Source: Apodemus sylvaticus
Taxonomy: Eukaryota; Chordata; Mammalia; Rodentia; Muridae
Direction of reading: 5' to 3'
Assembly: GCF_947179515.1 (NCBI RefSeq)
Contig: NC_067473.1
Span: forward strand, 101,613,282-101,677,281
DNA: 64,000 nt
Positions 34,901 through 45,280 of the stretch are shown piece after piece. How positions within the stretch are numbered: position 1 is the first letter of the stretch; the number at the start of each line of letters is the position of its first letter. The notes below the pieces were generated by a model. That model had not been told where the DNA came from, made no database searches, and was given only the letters and a program-made list of their open reading frames with translations. Made by a program: the position numbers and the translations under genes.

Positions 34901-35865
34901 GGAAGGATGACATTCTTTAGGTTTTAATGACAAAAATAGTAAAACATTTGACCTACTGCTTTTCAAATGAAGTCTCCAGGCTGGGAGCCTGTCTTTATCA
35001 TTCTCTTGCATATAGGATTAGTGTGGGTTAGGCACAGAATAGCACTCAGATCATAGGATGGAGGAATGCAGGGCTTGGGTGAGAACTTGGATGATGTATG
35101 GTTAACTCGGTCCACTTTGGGATGCTCCACGTGCCTCACAGGAGAGAGAGGTTATTTAAAAAAGTGGGAGTTGGCCAGGCTGAAATCCAAGGGACCCTTA
35201 AAATGGGTGTGGGGGAGGTGACTCCGGGAGAAGAAGAAAGGGACCCAGGGGTTCTTCAGATAGATTTGGGTCTGACCTGTTGGTGTGACCATGCCACAAA
35301 GTCCACTGTGTTACCCTTTGAAGTCCCAGCACACTTTAATGTCTTCTCTTGTTCATTCAGTTGTTGGGGCTTCCATGTATGAGGGTGCAGATTCCTCTGA
35401 GCCAGACAGACCTACTTTCTTGAGATACTACAGATGTCTGGGAGGGGGTGGGCTGTCCCGGGCTGTGTTCCCATCTCTTACCATTGGTTCTGCTGTTCTG
35501 GTGGATGACAAGCACAGTGGTCATTTACCGTCATTTACCAAATACAAGCTCTACCAAGCCTTAAGGAAAGTAATGATGGCTGACATGTGGTTGCACCGTA
35601 CTAAAACCCACATTCTCCAGACAAATTAAAAAGTGCAGGCACCTGTCTGTCACAGTCTGAGGCACGTTAGTTTAAGAGTGGCAGAGTGTATCTAGATGGC
35701 GCAGGCTGGAGTATGGAACTGGTGTTCTCTCTGACTCAGCAAGTAGAAGGTAGAGGAGGGGAGACTGGCCTCAGTCCCGTGAGCTGGCTCCTGTGCAAAT
35801 CCTTTAGCATGGAGAGGGCCAGACACACTTATCCTGATGGGGTGGATGGCTCTCTTCTCATACAG

Positions 35866-35992
35866 ATTCTTTAAGCTACTAATGGAAGCTATCAAAAAGA
35901 AGAATAGCAAAGCATCGGCCTTCAGAAGTGTGAATACTAGGAGAGCTACACAGAAGGACCTCGATGACAATGAGGACTCGGGGAGGAATCGG
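35866..35992 (+). CDS. Polr1a: Polr1a exon q (residues 885-927)
   Basis: A 127-bp exon. The first base completes an Arg codon and it ends in phase 0 at CGG|GTAAGC. It encodes FFKLLMEAIKKKNSKASAFR and a charged stretch ending DNEDSGRNR, the start of the variable acidic loop of the jaw. Confidence 0.94.
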
Positions 35993-37247
35993 GTAAGCAA
36001 ATGCCAGGAACCCTGTGAGGTGCACGGGACTGATCTCAAGGCTGAGAGGCTTGGAGGGCTTCCGTAGGGGCTTCTCTCGGGAGGTTTTATGACTGTTCTC
36101 AGCATTCTGCAAGACTTCGTGGTGCTAGCTCATCTCTCCATGTACCTCGGCATGTATGTTGCCCTCGCCCAGTAAGCTGCACTTTTCCTCCCAGGCACGA
36201 TGGGCCAGGCCAGTGAGGCTTACAGCAATGTTTGCTCAGCTCTGGGTGAGACCTGCAGACTCTGTAAGATGTCCATCCCAAAGATGGTGCACTGAGCCTT
36301 TGAAAGTTCTTATTTTCCTTTCAAACTTTTAACTTCCCCCAAAGCACCAAGGCACTGGCTGAAAAAGTGATTTGAAGCAGATAAGTTGAACCACAGTGAA
36401 AAAAGGGAAGAAAAACTATTGGTGGCCAAGCAGGAGAGGAAGACATGGTCCAGATAAGAAGTAGTGTGGGAAGTCCCTAAGGCCAGGGACCAGGGCACTT
36501 CTAGGGCGCAAACAGAGGCCGGTGCTGATGAGAGGGCCTGCTCAGGTGCTTGTCACATGGATTGGGAATGCCCTGCCTCGCTCTGTCACCTGTCTCTGGG
36601 CCTAGATCAGAGAAAAGTTGTCCTAGGTTCCTCTTGTCCTGTGGCTCTGCCATTTCAGTAACTCAAGCACAGATCGACACGACTGTTAAACTTTGCCAGA
36701 CAGAGGCAAAGAAACTAGGAACCAAGGCCAGGAAGGGAAAAGACAGCTTTCTCCTTCCCACCCACAATGTTTGAGCAATATTTATGTCATGTAATGACTG
36801 TGGGCAGCCCTCTACCATTAAACTGTATCACTAACCCCTTTAACCAAAATATTATGGTATACAAGAGAGGGTAATGGCGTGTATGTGACGTGAACACAGG
36901 GGAGAGACTGTGGTAAGCCCTTGGGAACTAAGGAGCGAGCAAGGAGGGAAGACAGAGGGCAGCTAGGTGACGTGCGAGAGTGACGCAGACGCCCCGGCAA
37001 ACCCGTAGTGATGTATGGTACCAAGCAGGAAAGAGGTTCGCAAACCCAAGGCTAGCTGAGCAGGCTGGGGAGGAGGGCTGGGTTAGGGACTGAGTGGCTA
37101 GAGGACGGCTGATGGAGAGGTGGGTAGATAAACAGTCGGAAGGTGGCCACAGCATTAGGCAGCCGGGCCAGCGAGTGGGCAGAAGGATTCACTGACTGCT
37201 GGATATTAGTAAAACTGATCATTTCTCTCCTTGACCTCAAACTACAG
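35993..37247 (+). other. Polr1a: Polr1a intron (1.26 kb)
   Basis: A GT-AG intron. No repeat or exon recognised. Confidence 0.8.
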
Positions 37248-37358
37248 AGAGAGGAGGAAAGGGATGAAGAAGAGGAGGGGAACATTGTGGATGCTGAGGC
37301 TGAGGAGGGGGACGCGGATGCTTCTGACACCAAACGCAAGGAGAAGCAAGAAGAAGAG
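37248..37358 (+). CDS. Polr1a: Polr1a exon r (residues 928-964), acidic loop part 1
   Basis: A 111-bp exon, phase 0 at both ends, acceptor CTACAG and donor GAG|GTGAGG. It is almost entirely acidic, with REEERDEEEEGNIVDAEAEE, then GDADASD, then a KRKEKQ patch. It is likely disordered. The Pol I jaw is known to carry such a loop. Its symmetric phase means that skipping it would not shift the frame. Confidence 0.94.
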
Positions 37359-37868
37359 GTGAGGGGTGCTGGCAGGGTGCGAGCTGTGCTCACACATAAG
37401 GAGTGTCCCCCGCCCATGCCACTGTGTCACACTGGGAACCCACCAGTCCAGCGTACCTCTTAATTAAACAGACAGGATTTTACTTAGACTCTGGCTAACC
37501 CTGAGAGTCAGACTCAAAGACCCGGAGAACACTGACAAGAAGTTAGTGTCTGCTGTTTGTCCAGTGACAATGTGATCTCCCTCACTGCCCCCAAACCTAT
37601 CCCAAGTGTCATGAGAGAAGATCAGAGAGGCTGGGGGATTCTCGGGTTAGTGGTCATCCAGGGCGGCTGTGTGAAAAGTGAGCTGCTCTGAGGGGACATC
37701 AGGACCGAGTGGCGGCTGACACAGGGGAGGCGAAGGACGGCAGATGGAGGAAGCTGGCCAGGGCAGAGCAGAGAAGCTAGTGCGGGCCAGCGGGGCCTGG
37801 GGTGTTCCAGAGGTGACATCCAGGTGACTGGGACCTGCACCGACTGCCTGCGTCTCACATCCTGCCAG
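37359..37868 (+). other. Polr1a: Polr1a intron (0.5 kb)
   Basis: A GT-AG intron. No repeat or exon recognised. Confidence 0.8.
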
Positions 37869-38141
37869 GTTGACTATGAGAGTGCAGAAGAAGGGGAGGA
37901 GGAAGAGGAAGAGGATGTACAAGAAGAAGGGACCGCCAAAGGAGAAGGCACCCACCGGGGCCCTGAACCAGATGAGGAAGAAGGTCCAGGCCTCGAGGAG
38001 GAATCATCCCAGACCCCTCCCCGCCGCCACTCCGGGCCTCAGGGGGCTGAGGCCATGGAACAGCGGATCCAGGCTGTGCGGGAGTCCCACCCGTTCATTA
38101 AGGACTACCAGTATGACACCGAGGAGAGCCTGTGGTGCCGG
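37869..38141 (+). CDS. Polr1a: Polr1a exon s (residues 965-1055), acidic loop part 2
   Basis: A 273-bp exon, phase 0 at both ends, donor CGG|GTCAGT. The first half is acidic and low in complexity (VDYESAEEGEEEEEEDVQEE, then GTAKGEGTHRG and PEPDEEEG). The second half returns to folded jaw sequence: AMEQRIQAVRESHPF and YQYDTEESLWCR. The last codon is Arg (CGG), where I remember Gln in human. The +1 frame is also open and very basic because the DNA is GAR-rich, but that is a shadow. Confidence 0.95.
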
Positions 38142-39118
38142 GTCAGTGTCTGTACAGCTGGGCCGGGGCCTTATGTCTAGCCTGACCCTCACGTAGAAGC
38201 TTACTACTTAACCCACTGCTCTTCCTGCATGAATATTCCCTGAAGAACCTCTGCCTTCTTGTTTTAATATTTTATCTGCATGGGTATTTGCCTGTGAGTA
38301 TGGCTAATACCCATTGCACCATATGTGCAATTCCCTTGGAGGCCAGAAAAGAGCATTCCTTGGAAATGGAGTTACAGATGGTTTAAGCCATGGTGTGTGT
38401 CCTGGGAATTAAACCCAGGTCCTCTGGAAGAGCAGCCACTAATAACCACATTTCTTTAGCACCCCTGAAGAATCTCTTAATGACTGGTGACCCTGTGCTC
38501 TAAAACACAGCCTTACCTGTTCCACATTCCAACCCACAGTCCTCAGAAATTGTGTATATGTGAGTCTCAGCTGCAGACCTAGCAGATGAGACCTTCCAAA
38601 TGGCCGCTTCATTTAATGGAAGCGCAGACATGTCACCTGCATCACAGGCAGCAGCTTCCTTTCTTCTGCCAGGAGACAGTAGCCCACCATTCAGCTTGCT
38701 CTAGAATGTCCCCTGTTCCCAATCCTGAGAGTTCCGTGGTTCCTTTGGGGCCTGGGTGGTTCAGTGTTTTGGTATCGGCATAGAATACTCCTCTCTTTAA
38801 TCAAACTCCATGAATCCCAAGCTTGGATAACAAAACTTGCTGGTGGGACCTGCAGCCTAAAGCAGCAGGCACTGTGTTGTGGCCACGGAGAGGACAGGCC
38901 AGTGGAGAGGACTGGACACCTGTCAACTGCTCCCACCTTGAATATGGTGCAGTATTCAGTCCACCTGCCCGCTTCTGCAGCAGGACCCATCTCCCCAGTC
39001 AGGAGAATATTAAATGGGCTTTGAAGGCTGCTTGAAGTAGACCTGAGGCCCCAGCCTGTACACAGAGCTGGTGGGGGGTGGGGGCTGTCTTCCTTGACCC
39101 AGCGCTCTTCTCCTATAG
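38142..39118 (+). other. Polr1a: Polr1a intron (0.98 kb)
   Basis: A GT-AG intron with a minus-strand B2-family SINE at 38262-38460. Otherwise it is single-copy, with a G-rich stretch just before the acceptor (39070-39085). Confidence 0.85.
38262..38460 (-). mobile_element. B2-family SINE, minus strand
   Basis: 'gaggccagaaaagagcattc', 'ggagttacagatggtttaag', 'attaaacccaggtcctctgg' and 'aagagcagccact' give the reverse complement of a B2-family element. The last part of the head is degraded. Confidence 0.8.
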
Positions 39119-39319
39119 GTGACTGTGAAGCTTCCGTTGATGAAGATTAATTTTGACATGAGCTCCTTGGTTGTGTCCTTGGCCCACAATGCCATTGTCT
39201 ATACGACCAAGGGCATCACTCGGTGCCTCCTGAATGAAACGACCAACAGTAAGAATGAGAAGGAGCTTGTGCTGAACACGGAGGGGATCAACCTCCCCGA
39301 GCTGTTTAAGTACTCTGAG
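39119..39319 (+). CDS. Polr1a: Polr1a exon t (residues 1056-1122)
   Basis: A 201-bp exon, phase 0 at both ends, acceptor CCTATAG and donor GAG|GTATGT. It encodes the strands VTVKLPLMKINFDMSS and the conserved KGITRCLLNE, then LNTEGINLPELF. The 'I.GI.R..L' pattern is the C-terminal part of Rpb1 domain 5, which returns from the jaw towards the cleft. Confidence 0.97.
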
Positions 39320-40447
39320 GTATGTGGCCCTGCGGGCTGGTGGCCGGTCTGGGACAAATTCCTACCCTGACCTCATGTTCTTTGGGGAGCCAGGCACTGG
39401 GAGTTGACTCAGTCAGCTGGCTCTGGACCCTGCTGAGTCATTCGTGCTGCACTGTGGACCCCAAATTGAGTGTGCCCTCCCTCATCTGTGACCCAAGGAC
39501 TCCCCTTTCCTTTTAGGTTTGTGTGTAGAAAACATTAGCCAGGGCTTTCTCAGCATCATTTAAGAACCCTGTTGTGTTGTTTCGTTTTCTCTTAGAGGAG
39601 TTCTCAGAGTAGAGTATAAGAAACAGTGCCCGAGTATGGCTCACTCTGTAGCTGCAGCTCAGCCCACGCTCCCTGTGTGAAGCAGAAGGAGGCCTTGTGC
39701 TCCCATCCCACCATTCTTTAGTCCTTTTCTCTGAGATGCTTTCACCCCAGGGTGTAACACTTTCTCCTACACTAAGGAGCTTGGCTGCTCTGGCTCCCCG
39801 AGTACCCTCACCCATGCTCCATATCCAAGATCCCGGGCCACTGTGCCACACCTGTGGTGCTCTAGAGCCTTGACCAAGAGCGCGCCGGCCCTGGGGAGGA
39901 ATGGAACTGATCTGTACCTCCTGCCTGCGTATGCGATGTCACCTGACTCACTCACTTGGGGTTTGTTTCAAGTACTCAGGCAGCCTGTCCCCGTCCCCTG
40001 CAGATTGTGACTAATACTGGGTTGAGTCACCAAGAGCCTCAGGCCTCTGGAGAGGCCAAGTAAATCGTGGGATCCAACCTGTTCCTACCCCATGCACCCT
40101 AGAGAGGCATTCGAGGGTCTCTGTGAGGCACCTCTCTTCACCTCCCAAGTGTCCATCCCAGTGAACAGAATTCTGTTACAAGAATAGTAACAAACAAAAA
40201 ACTGTTTCTTGCTTAATTTCAAGTGTGTCCTAAGTTGTCTCTTTACATTGGTCGCAAAAGCAAAACAGCCTAGGGCCCTGACTGGTGTGTGGCAACCCTC
40301 CTGCCTGCTGCGGCTGCCTCCGCACACTTGTCACCAGCTGCCCCCCCAGCCGCTGGGCACAAGGCAAGAAAGAATACTAGGGGGATCTGCACACGGAACA
40401 GAGATGGCCATGGGGCACTTGAGTCCGTGCCTTCTTCCCTTGTCCAG
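39320..40447 (+). other. Polr1a: Polr1a intron (1.1 kb)
   Basis: A GT-AG intron. No repeat or exon recognised. Confidence 0.8.
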
Positions 40448-40565
40448 GTACTAGACCTGCGCCGCCTCTACTCCAACGACATCCACGCCATGGCCAACAC
40501 TTACGGCATCGAGGCTGCGCTACGGGTGATAGAGAAGGAGATTAAGAATGTGTTCGCTGTGTACG
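40448..40565 (+). CDS. Polr1a: Polr1a exon u (residues 1123-1162)
   Basis: A 118-bp exon starting in phase 0 and ending one base into a codon before GTGAGT. It encodes VLDLRRLYSNDIHAMANTYG and the helix IEAALRVIEKEIKNVF. The 'sNd......yGIEAaR..i..E' pattern is a family signature of the cleft region. Confidence 0.97.
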
Positions 40566-41058
40566 GTGAGTGGGGCATGACAGCACTGGTCTAGTCGGAG
40601 TACCCGAAGGCCAGGGCAAGAGAACTGAGGCGGTCGGCCCTGCATTCTGGTGGGAACAGAGGCATGAATGCTGAGTGTACTGGGACTATAGTCATTTGAG
40701 GGTCCCCATGAGGGAGTGTGGAAGATGATAGCTTTGATTATTGAAATAGTGTCCCAGGTACTGGTGCCTTTGTGAAGCTCATGATGGGTGGCTTTGGCCC
40801 TTCAAGGGTCCAGATCTCAGGTAGAAACAGGACACTTAGGCAGAGTCCCATTTCCTGTGACCCCCTCAGGTGGGTCTGCTGAGCAAGATGGAGGGATCAG
40901 GACAGTCCCTGAGCCAGGTGTAGGGCTTTCAGGGCTGGACGAGGAGGTGGAGGAGCTGAGTGGTCTGGGGTCTGGCTGTACCCTGCCTGTGTTAGAGAAT
41001 GCTTCCTCAGTTTCCCTTGTCTCTGTTTAACCTTCCTAATGCTCTGCCCCTGTGACAG
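40566..41058 (+). other. Polr1a: Polr1a intron (0.49 kb)
   Basis: A GT-AG intron, acceptor TGACAG. No repeat or exon recognised. Confidence 0.8.
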
Positions 41059-41223
41059 GCATCGCAGTTGATCCTCGCCATCTCTCCCTGGTGGCTGATT
41101 ATATGTGTTTTGAGGGTGTCTATAAGCCGCTCAATCGCTTTGGGATCCAGTCAAGCTCTTCCCCTTTGCAGCAGATGACATTTGAAACCAGCTTCCAGTT
41201 TCTGAAACAGGCCACCATGATGG
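41059..41223 (+). CDS. Polr1a: Polr1a exon v (residues 1162-1217)
   Basis: A 165-bp exon. The first two bases complete a Gly and the last base starts another, before GTGAGT. It encodes the conserved block IAVDPRHLSLVADYMCFEG and YKPLNRFGIQSSSSPLQQMT, then FETSFQFLKQA. This is the 'RHl.L.aD.M...G' and 'SFE' region H of the family. A 283-bp intron follows (41224-41506). Confidence 0.98.
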
Positions 41224-41506
41224 GTGAGTGTGTGCCCTCCCTGTGCAGATGGGCGTGTCTCACCCCTTGCGTGCAGTGAGAGCGTGAAATCAGAAGTGGG
41301 GAGGCAGCAGACAGTAAAGGTCTGCATTCTGATGGAATAGAGGGAGCTCCTCTTCCAAACTTAAGTACAGTGCCATAACACCAGTCTATGCGGGGGTGGG
41401 GGAGTGATCTCCAGCTGAGGTACCACCACACAACCTCAGCATTGAGCCCTCAGTCCCCTCACATCTCCCTCAGACCCCTGACACAAGCTCTTTCTGTCTT
41501 TTATAG

Positions 41507-41607
41507 GAGCCCATGATGAACTGAAATCACCTTCTGCCTGCCTTGTGGTGGGAAAGGTCGTCAAAGGCGGGACAGGCCTGTTTGAGCTCAAGCAGCCCCT
41601 AAGATAG
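41507..41607 (+). CDS. Polr1a: Polr1a last coding exon w, C-terminus
   Basis: The coding part is 101 bp, with acceptor TTATAG. It encodes AHDELKSPSACLVVGKVVKG and ends GTGLFELKQPLR with stop TAG at 41605-41607. The 'D.L..pSa.ivvGk....GTG.f.L' pattern is the normal end of the family core, and Pol I has no C-terminal repeat domain. All phases upstream sum to an exact multiple of three here, which supports the whole model. Confidence 0.98.
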
Positions 41608-42424
41608 CAGCACTGTGTGCCCAGCCTGGAGGAGCTGGGGTGGGCACCGCTGACAGCTCAGAGTCACACAACAAAGCAGGGGCCTTGGGCTCCAGAAAGC
41701 AGGTGGCCCGAGCTGAGCCAGCTTCACTCAGAAAAGGCTCCTCCTACCCAGCCTTTCTCAGGAGCAGGAACAAGGCTTCCCAAGCCCTCCAAGACGGCTA
41801 GTGCTTGACTTGCGCTCCAGGAGGCCCCAGCCAAGAGCCTAACAAGAGACCCAGGACGACTCAGCGGGAAGATCACCGTGAGCCACGTTTGCTGTTGGGA
41901 CTCCCAGGTGCCACATTACTGTGCATAGCTAGTGGCTGAGGAGACATTCCTAGGGGTTCCTGAAGATCCAGAAAGGGCATGCAACCTGCTTCATGTACCT
42001 GTCCCTCCTGCCGCAGCTACCAGAGGACAGTCCTCGAAGAGACTCCGCCCAGGGCTGCTTTCCTGGGCTAGAGTCAGTGGCACAAGGCACCTACCATACT
42101 GCCATTGCACTGTGGTTGCGTGCACCAGACCAGACTTCCCCCCTCAGCCAGGACATCTCCCTGGGGCCACAGCAGCGTTCCACCTCACAGAAAACCCAAA
42201 GTGTCCCACTGGGGCTCTCCAGCAAGGCTGAGAAGCCCAACCTTCCGGCCTCTGCACGCAGCTTGTTGTCAGGGGCCATAGTCACCCCCCAGGTCCCGCA
42301 CTGTTGGGGTCTTTGAGCCATGCAGTAAGGCTCCCTTACTGGACAGAAAAGCCAGGCCGTTTCTATTTTTGTCCACTGTTATTCCAACATGGGCTGAGTA
42401 ATAAACATGGCTGCAACTGGCTGT
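41608..42424 (+). other. Polr1a: Polr1a 3' UTR
   Basis: About 0.8 kb of non-coding sequence follows the stop. ORFs in other frames (for example 41932-42231) have no family resemblance. The 3' end is inferred from the poly(A) signal at 42400, and cleavage probably occurs at 42418-42430. Confidence 0.8.
42400..42405 (+). terminator. Polr1a: Polyadenylation signal AATAAA
   Basis: A canonical AATAAA about 0.8 kb after the stop. It is followed by a T-rich stretch at about 42446-42460 that could be the downstream element. No earlier AATAAA or ATTAAA was seen in the 3' UTR. Confidence 0.85.
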
Positions 42425-43459
42425 TAGAAGATAATCAAGACTTAAGTTTTTAATCTTTCCCCTCACTTGCGGTTTCTGCATCTGGTAATTAGGATTTTCT
42501 TGGCACAGATTTCAGGCTCCCCTTCCTGCTCTTCTCGCAATGTAGGGGCAGAGCTTGTTCCCCCAAACCCCAACTCCCAGTCTTCACCCCTGAATCCTAC
42601 CCATGCCAGAAGCATAGAACAGGAGGCTGTGGGGAGAATTTGTGTCACCTAAGTCAGGTAAGAAGGCTGAAGCGACCTCAGGAATGGGCTGGGTTAAAGG
42701 TCACCTTGCCAGAAGAGATTCTGCAGTCTCCTCCAGGCTCATGATGGGACCTATCCTGTGTGTACCCCAGGAAGCTAGCACCTCAAAACAGACTGGCATA
42801 GAAGACTGTCACAGCCTCGGAGAGAAGCAGACAGAAGGGGTCCCAGGAACCCTGCCCTGAGGACACAGCCTGCAGGGTCGATAGGGCATTCATTCTCTGG
42901 GTAAAAAGGCAGGTTGATTACTCACTTTCTTAAACTAGAGTGGAGAGAGGGGATTCTTGTAGGAAATATCTAGGAAATCTGGGAGCTGTGGTGTCCAGAG
43001 AACACAGGCGGGTGTGTGGCTTCCTGCAGTCAGCCTCACCTGGAGCTGAAGGACATGGAGCTGAAGGAGCAAACCCTGAATGTAAACGCAGGAAACTGAC
43101 CACGCTCACACCAGACCTCGGACCTGTCCTGGAGCCTGGAGTGGTGGCATCCTTCCCCCACCCACCCACCCACCCAGCTGTTTCACATTTAGCTTGGGTC
43201 TGCCGTGCCTGTTTTGAAATAGCTTCAAAGAAAGAACATTTGCAGTCCTGAAAATATTTCCCAGACTATTGCCATAACCTGTCAGGGAGACCAACCTCAA
43301 AGGATTCTCAACAGAGAAACACCAAGCAAGCGAGTAACCCTATAAAAATAGCCCAGCAAGAAGGAAATGAGCAGACCCTAGATCGGAGAGAAAAAAGTGC
43401 GTTCTTTTCTACACAATCTGCCTGGGGGTGGGGTCATAACTCCCCCCACACGCCCTACC
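42425..43459. other. Intergenic, no feature recognised
   Basis: The first kilobase after Polr1a. It holds a short (CCCA)n at about 43157-43178 and otherwise apparently unique sequence. ORFs of up to 103 codons have no recognisable content. Confidence 0.7.
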
Positions 43460-43535
43460 CCCTCAGCACTAAAGACTGAGCCCAGGGCTGCATGTGCCAG
43501 GCAAGTGCTCTGCTTCTGAACTCTCCCCAGCACCT
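43460..43535 (-). mobile_element. ID-like SINE fragment, minus strand
   Basis: 'gactgagcccagggctgcat', 'gtgccaggcaagtgctctgc' and 'tctccccagcac' look like the reverse complement of an ID element (a tRNA-Ala/BC1-derived SINE). Confidence 0.55.
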
Positions 43536-43658
43536 GGGGAACATTTTAAAAAGCTGATTAGAGAACCACACCCCAAGATTGAGATAGAGTGGCCATGGGT
43601 GCAGCTTGGACATGAAATGAGCTTCAGAAAAGAGTAAGCAGCAAGAGTTGAAAACCGC

Positions 43659-43816
43659 TGGGCGTGGTAGCATACGTCTAGTCCCAGCACTTGGGAGGCA
43701 GAGGCAGGTGGATTTCTGAGTTTGAGGCCAGCCTGGTCTACAGAATGAGTTCCAGGACAGCCAGGGCTACACAGAGAAACCCTGTCTCGGAAAACAAACA
43801 AACAAACAAAAAAAGG
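43659..43816 (+). mobile_element. Well-preserved B1 SINE with 10-bp target-site duplication
   Basis: A near-complete B1: 'tgggcgtggtagcatacgtc', 'cagcacttgggaggcagagg', 'caggtggatttctgagtttg' through 'gagaaaccctgtctcgg' and an A-rich (CAAA)n tail. The flanks TGAAAACCGC at 43649-43658 and 43817-43826 are identical. The 'gatttctgag' variant points to the Mus lineage. A minus-strand ORF over it is the usual B1 artefact. Confidence 0.95.
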
Positions 43817-44074
43817 TGAAAACCGCAAGCTTAGTTCATCCCCAGTGCTATGACTTAAAGCCAACTGCACGAAAGTGTGAGATGACTTGTGGGAAGCAGG
43901 TCGCTGACCCTAGGCCCTCCAGTGAGCTCTCAGTAGCTAATGTCTGCAGGGACTCTGAAGATTGCTCAAAGGAAGCTGCAGTGATCTAACACGTGAAGCC
44001 TTCGCTGGAAGCCTCTGAGCCCAGCGCATATTCTAAGACTCTTCCAGGAGAAGTTTCCATCAAAACATTGGAGC

Positions 44075-44275
44075 TTTGGCTTGGAGACACACACCTGTAA
44101 TTCCAGCACTTGGGAAGCTGAGGCAGGAGGACCTCAAGTTTAACATCCTGTTGGTCTACATAATGGATTCAAGATCATCTTGACCTACAAAGGAAGACAC
44201 TCAAAAAAAGAACCAAGGGCTGGAAGTACAGCTCTAGGAGAGTCGCCTTACAAGGGCCTCAGCACAGCAAATTAA
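44075..44275 (+). mobile_element. Diverged B1 followed by ID-like segment
   Basis: A B1 body, 'acacacctgtaattccagca' and 'cttgggaagctgaggcagga', spans 44075-44210. An ID-like block, 'gggctggaagtacagctcta', follows at 44215-44275. The arrangement may be one composite element or two insertions. Confidence 0.6.
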
Positions 44276-45040
44276 AAAGACCCAGATGTCCATAGAAGCT
44301 CATCCTTTGAGTTCTTCAGGTGCCTCTGTCCTATGGATGCCAAGGAGGCTAGGTGAAGTTCTGAGGTGTCACTGAAGGCTCTGCGGTGGCGGCACTGAAG
44401 CAAGTGTGTGAATTGGAGTGGCATCTGCTGCCGCTTCCCTGTACCCAAAGCTCGCACACAGTGCCCACTCTCCCAGTTTCCTCCCATCCTACATCCATCC
44501 CACTCCAGCCTCCACTTGTGTGAGACATATAGGCCCCATTCTCATGGAACCGGTAATACAGCGTGCCAAACATTTCGCCAGGCAATTCTGCCCTCTTACT
44601 AGCCAAAAGTTATAGTACCCAGCAGGCATCATGTGAGCGCGTAGCATGCACTCCTCCGGGTAGGACCAAGCTGCTTGCTTCATGGGCAGGGGAGAGAATA
44701 GCCGTGTGGGTGCTCGGAGGCCCAAGAGAGGAAACTGGGAAAATGACCAGTCATTGCTTCTCCACCGCAGTTCGTGCTCCCCCACATGTCCCACGGCCTG
44801 GCTTCATCCTGAATACAGAAGCCTCATCCTGGCCCAGCCACATGTGCCTCTATATCTCTAGCAAGTTTGCGTTTCTGTGTGAGGAAGACCTGCTGGCCCT
44901 GCCTAGAACTGCTTTCTAGACCAGCTGTCCACTGTTCTGTTGTCACGGGAGCTCAGCCAGTGTGGGTTGAAGTATACCTGTGAGGGTCTCAGACACCACT
45001 GGTCTCAATGGACTACACTGAATGGGCCTTACTCAGAACT
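44276..45040. other. Intergenic, no feature recognised
   Basis: Apparently unique sequence. Overlapping ORFs on both strands (44349-44919) show no family resemblance and no splice-supported structure. Confidence 0.65.
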
Positions 45041-45280
45041 CTTTTTGTTTGGGTAAGTGCATACGTACCATGTGTCTGTTTGTGTGTTGGTACATGCACA
45101 CGTGTGTGGAGGCCAGAGGTCAGTGCTGAGGGTTAGGGCTCACTTCCCAACTAGATTCTGAGACGGTTTCTCACTGAACCCAGAATTAAGCAGTTGGCTA
45201 CTTTTACACGAATAATTGATAACCAAACTTGGGTCCATATGTTTGCTGTGACTTTAATGACTGAGCCATCTCCCCAGCCC
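45041..45280 (-). mobile_element. B4/RSINE-type SINE, minus strand
   Basis: It starts with a GT-rich tail ('ggtacatgcacacgtgtgtg', 'gaggccagaggtcag'), has 'ttctgagacggtttctcact' in the middle, and ends 'taatgactgagccatctccc' plus 'cagcccc'. This is the reverse complement of a composite SINE head. Diverged. Confidence 0.7.

Larger units (their letters stand above)
31449..35865 (+). other. Polr1a: Polr1a intron (4.4 kb)
   Basis: A GT-AG intron. It holds a plus-strand B3-like SINE (32346-32510), a minus-strand one (32936-33139), a polypyrimidine (TTCC)n tract (about 33455-33610) and a plus-strand B2-family SINE (34684-34900). The remaining sequence has no recognised exon. Confidence 0.85.
1..42424 (+). 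other. Polr1a: Polr1a gene, 3' part: 23 coding exons plus 3' UTR
   Basis: This gene encodes the largest subunit of RNA polymerase I, which transcribes the 47S pre-rRNA in the nucleolus. Joined exons give 1,249 residues in one open frame with compatible phases at every junction. They contain the hallmarks of the beta-prime/Rpb1 family: NADFDGDEMN, the bridge-helix motif GREGLVDTAVKT and the trigger-loop motif SIGEPSTQMTLNTFHFAG. Pol I-type features are the long acidic loop in the jaw and the C-terminal end shortly after the cleft region, with no heptad CTD. Family members are about 1,720 residues, so about 470 N-terminal residues (clamp, zinc sites, dock) and, from memory of a 34-exon human gene, about 11 exons lie upstream. 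In humans, POLR1A variants cause acrofacial dysostosis, Cincinnati type. Residue numbers in the exon entries count from the first residue encoded in this window. I am very sure of the gene and cannot name the exact species. Confidence 0.97.

Noticed and set aside
37870..38196. Basic 108-codon ORF overlapping the acidic Polr1a exon
   Set aside because: Out-of-frame shadow of GAR-rich DNA that reads into the intron past the donor. No independent evidence for translation.
41932..42321. ORFs in the Polr1a 3' UTR
   Set aside because: They follow the genuine TAG stop, have no family resemblance and lie in different frames on both strands.
43469..43870. 133-codon minus-strand ORF
   Set aside because: It is the well-known antisense translation of B1 (words such as GLKLRNPPASASQVLGL), which often misleads gene finders.
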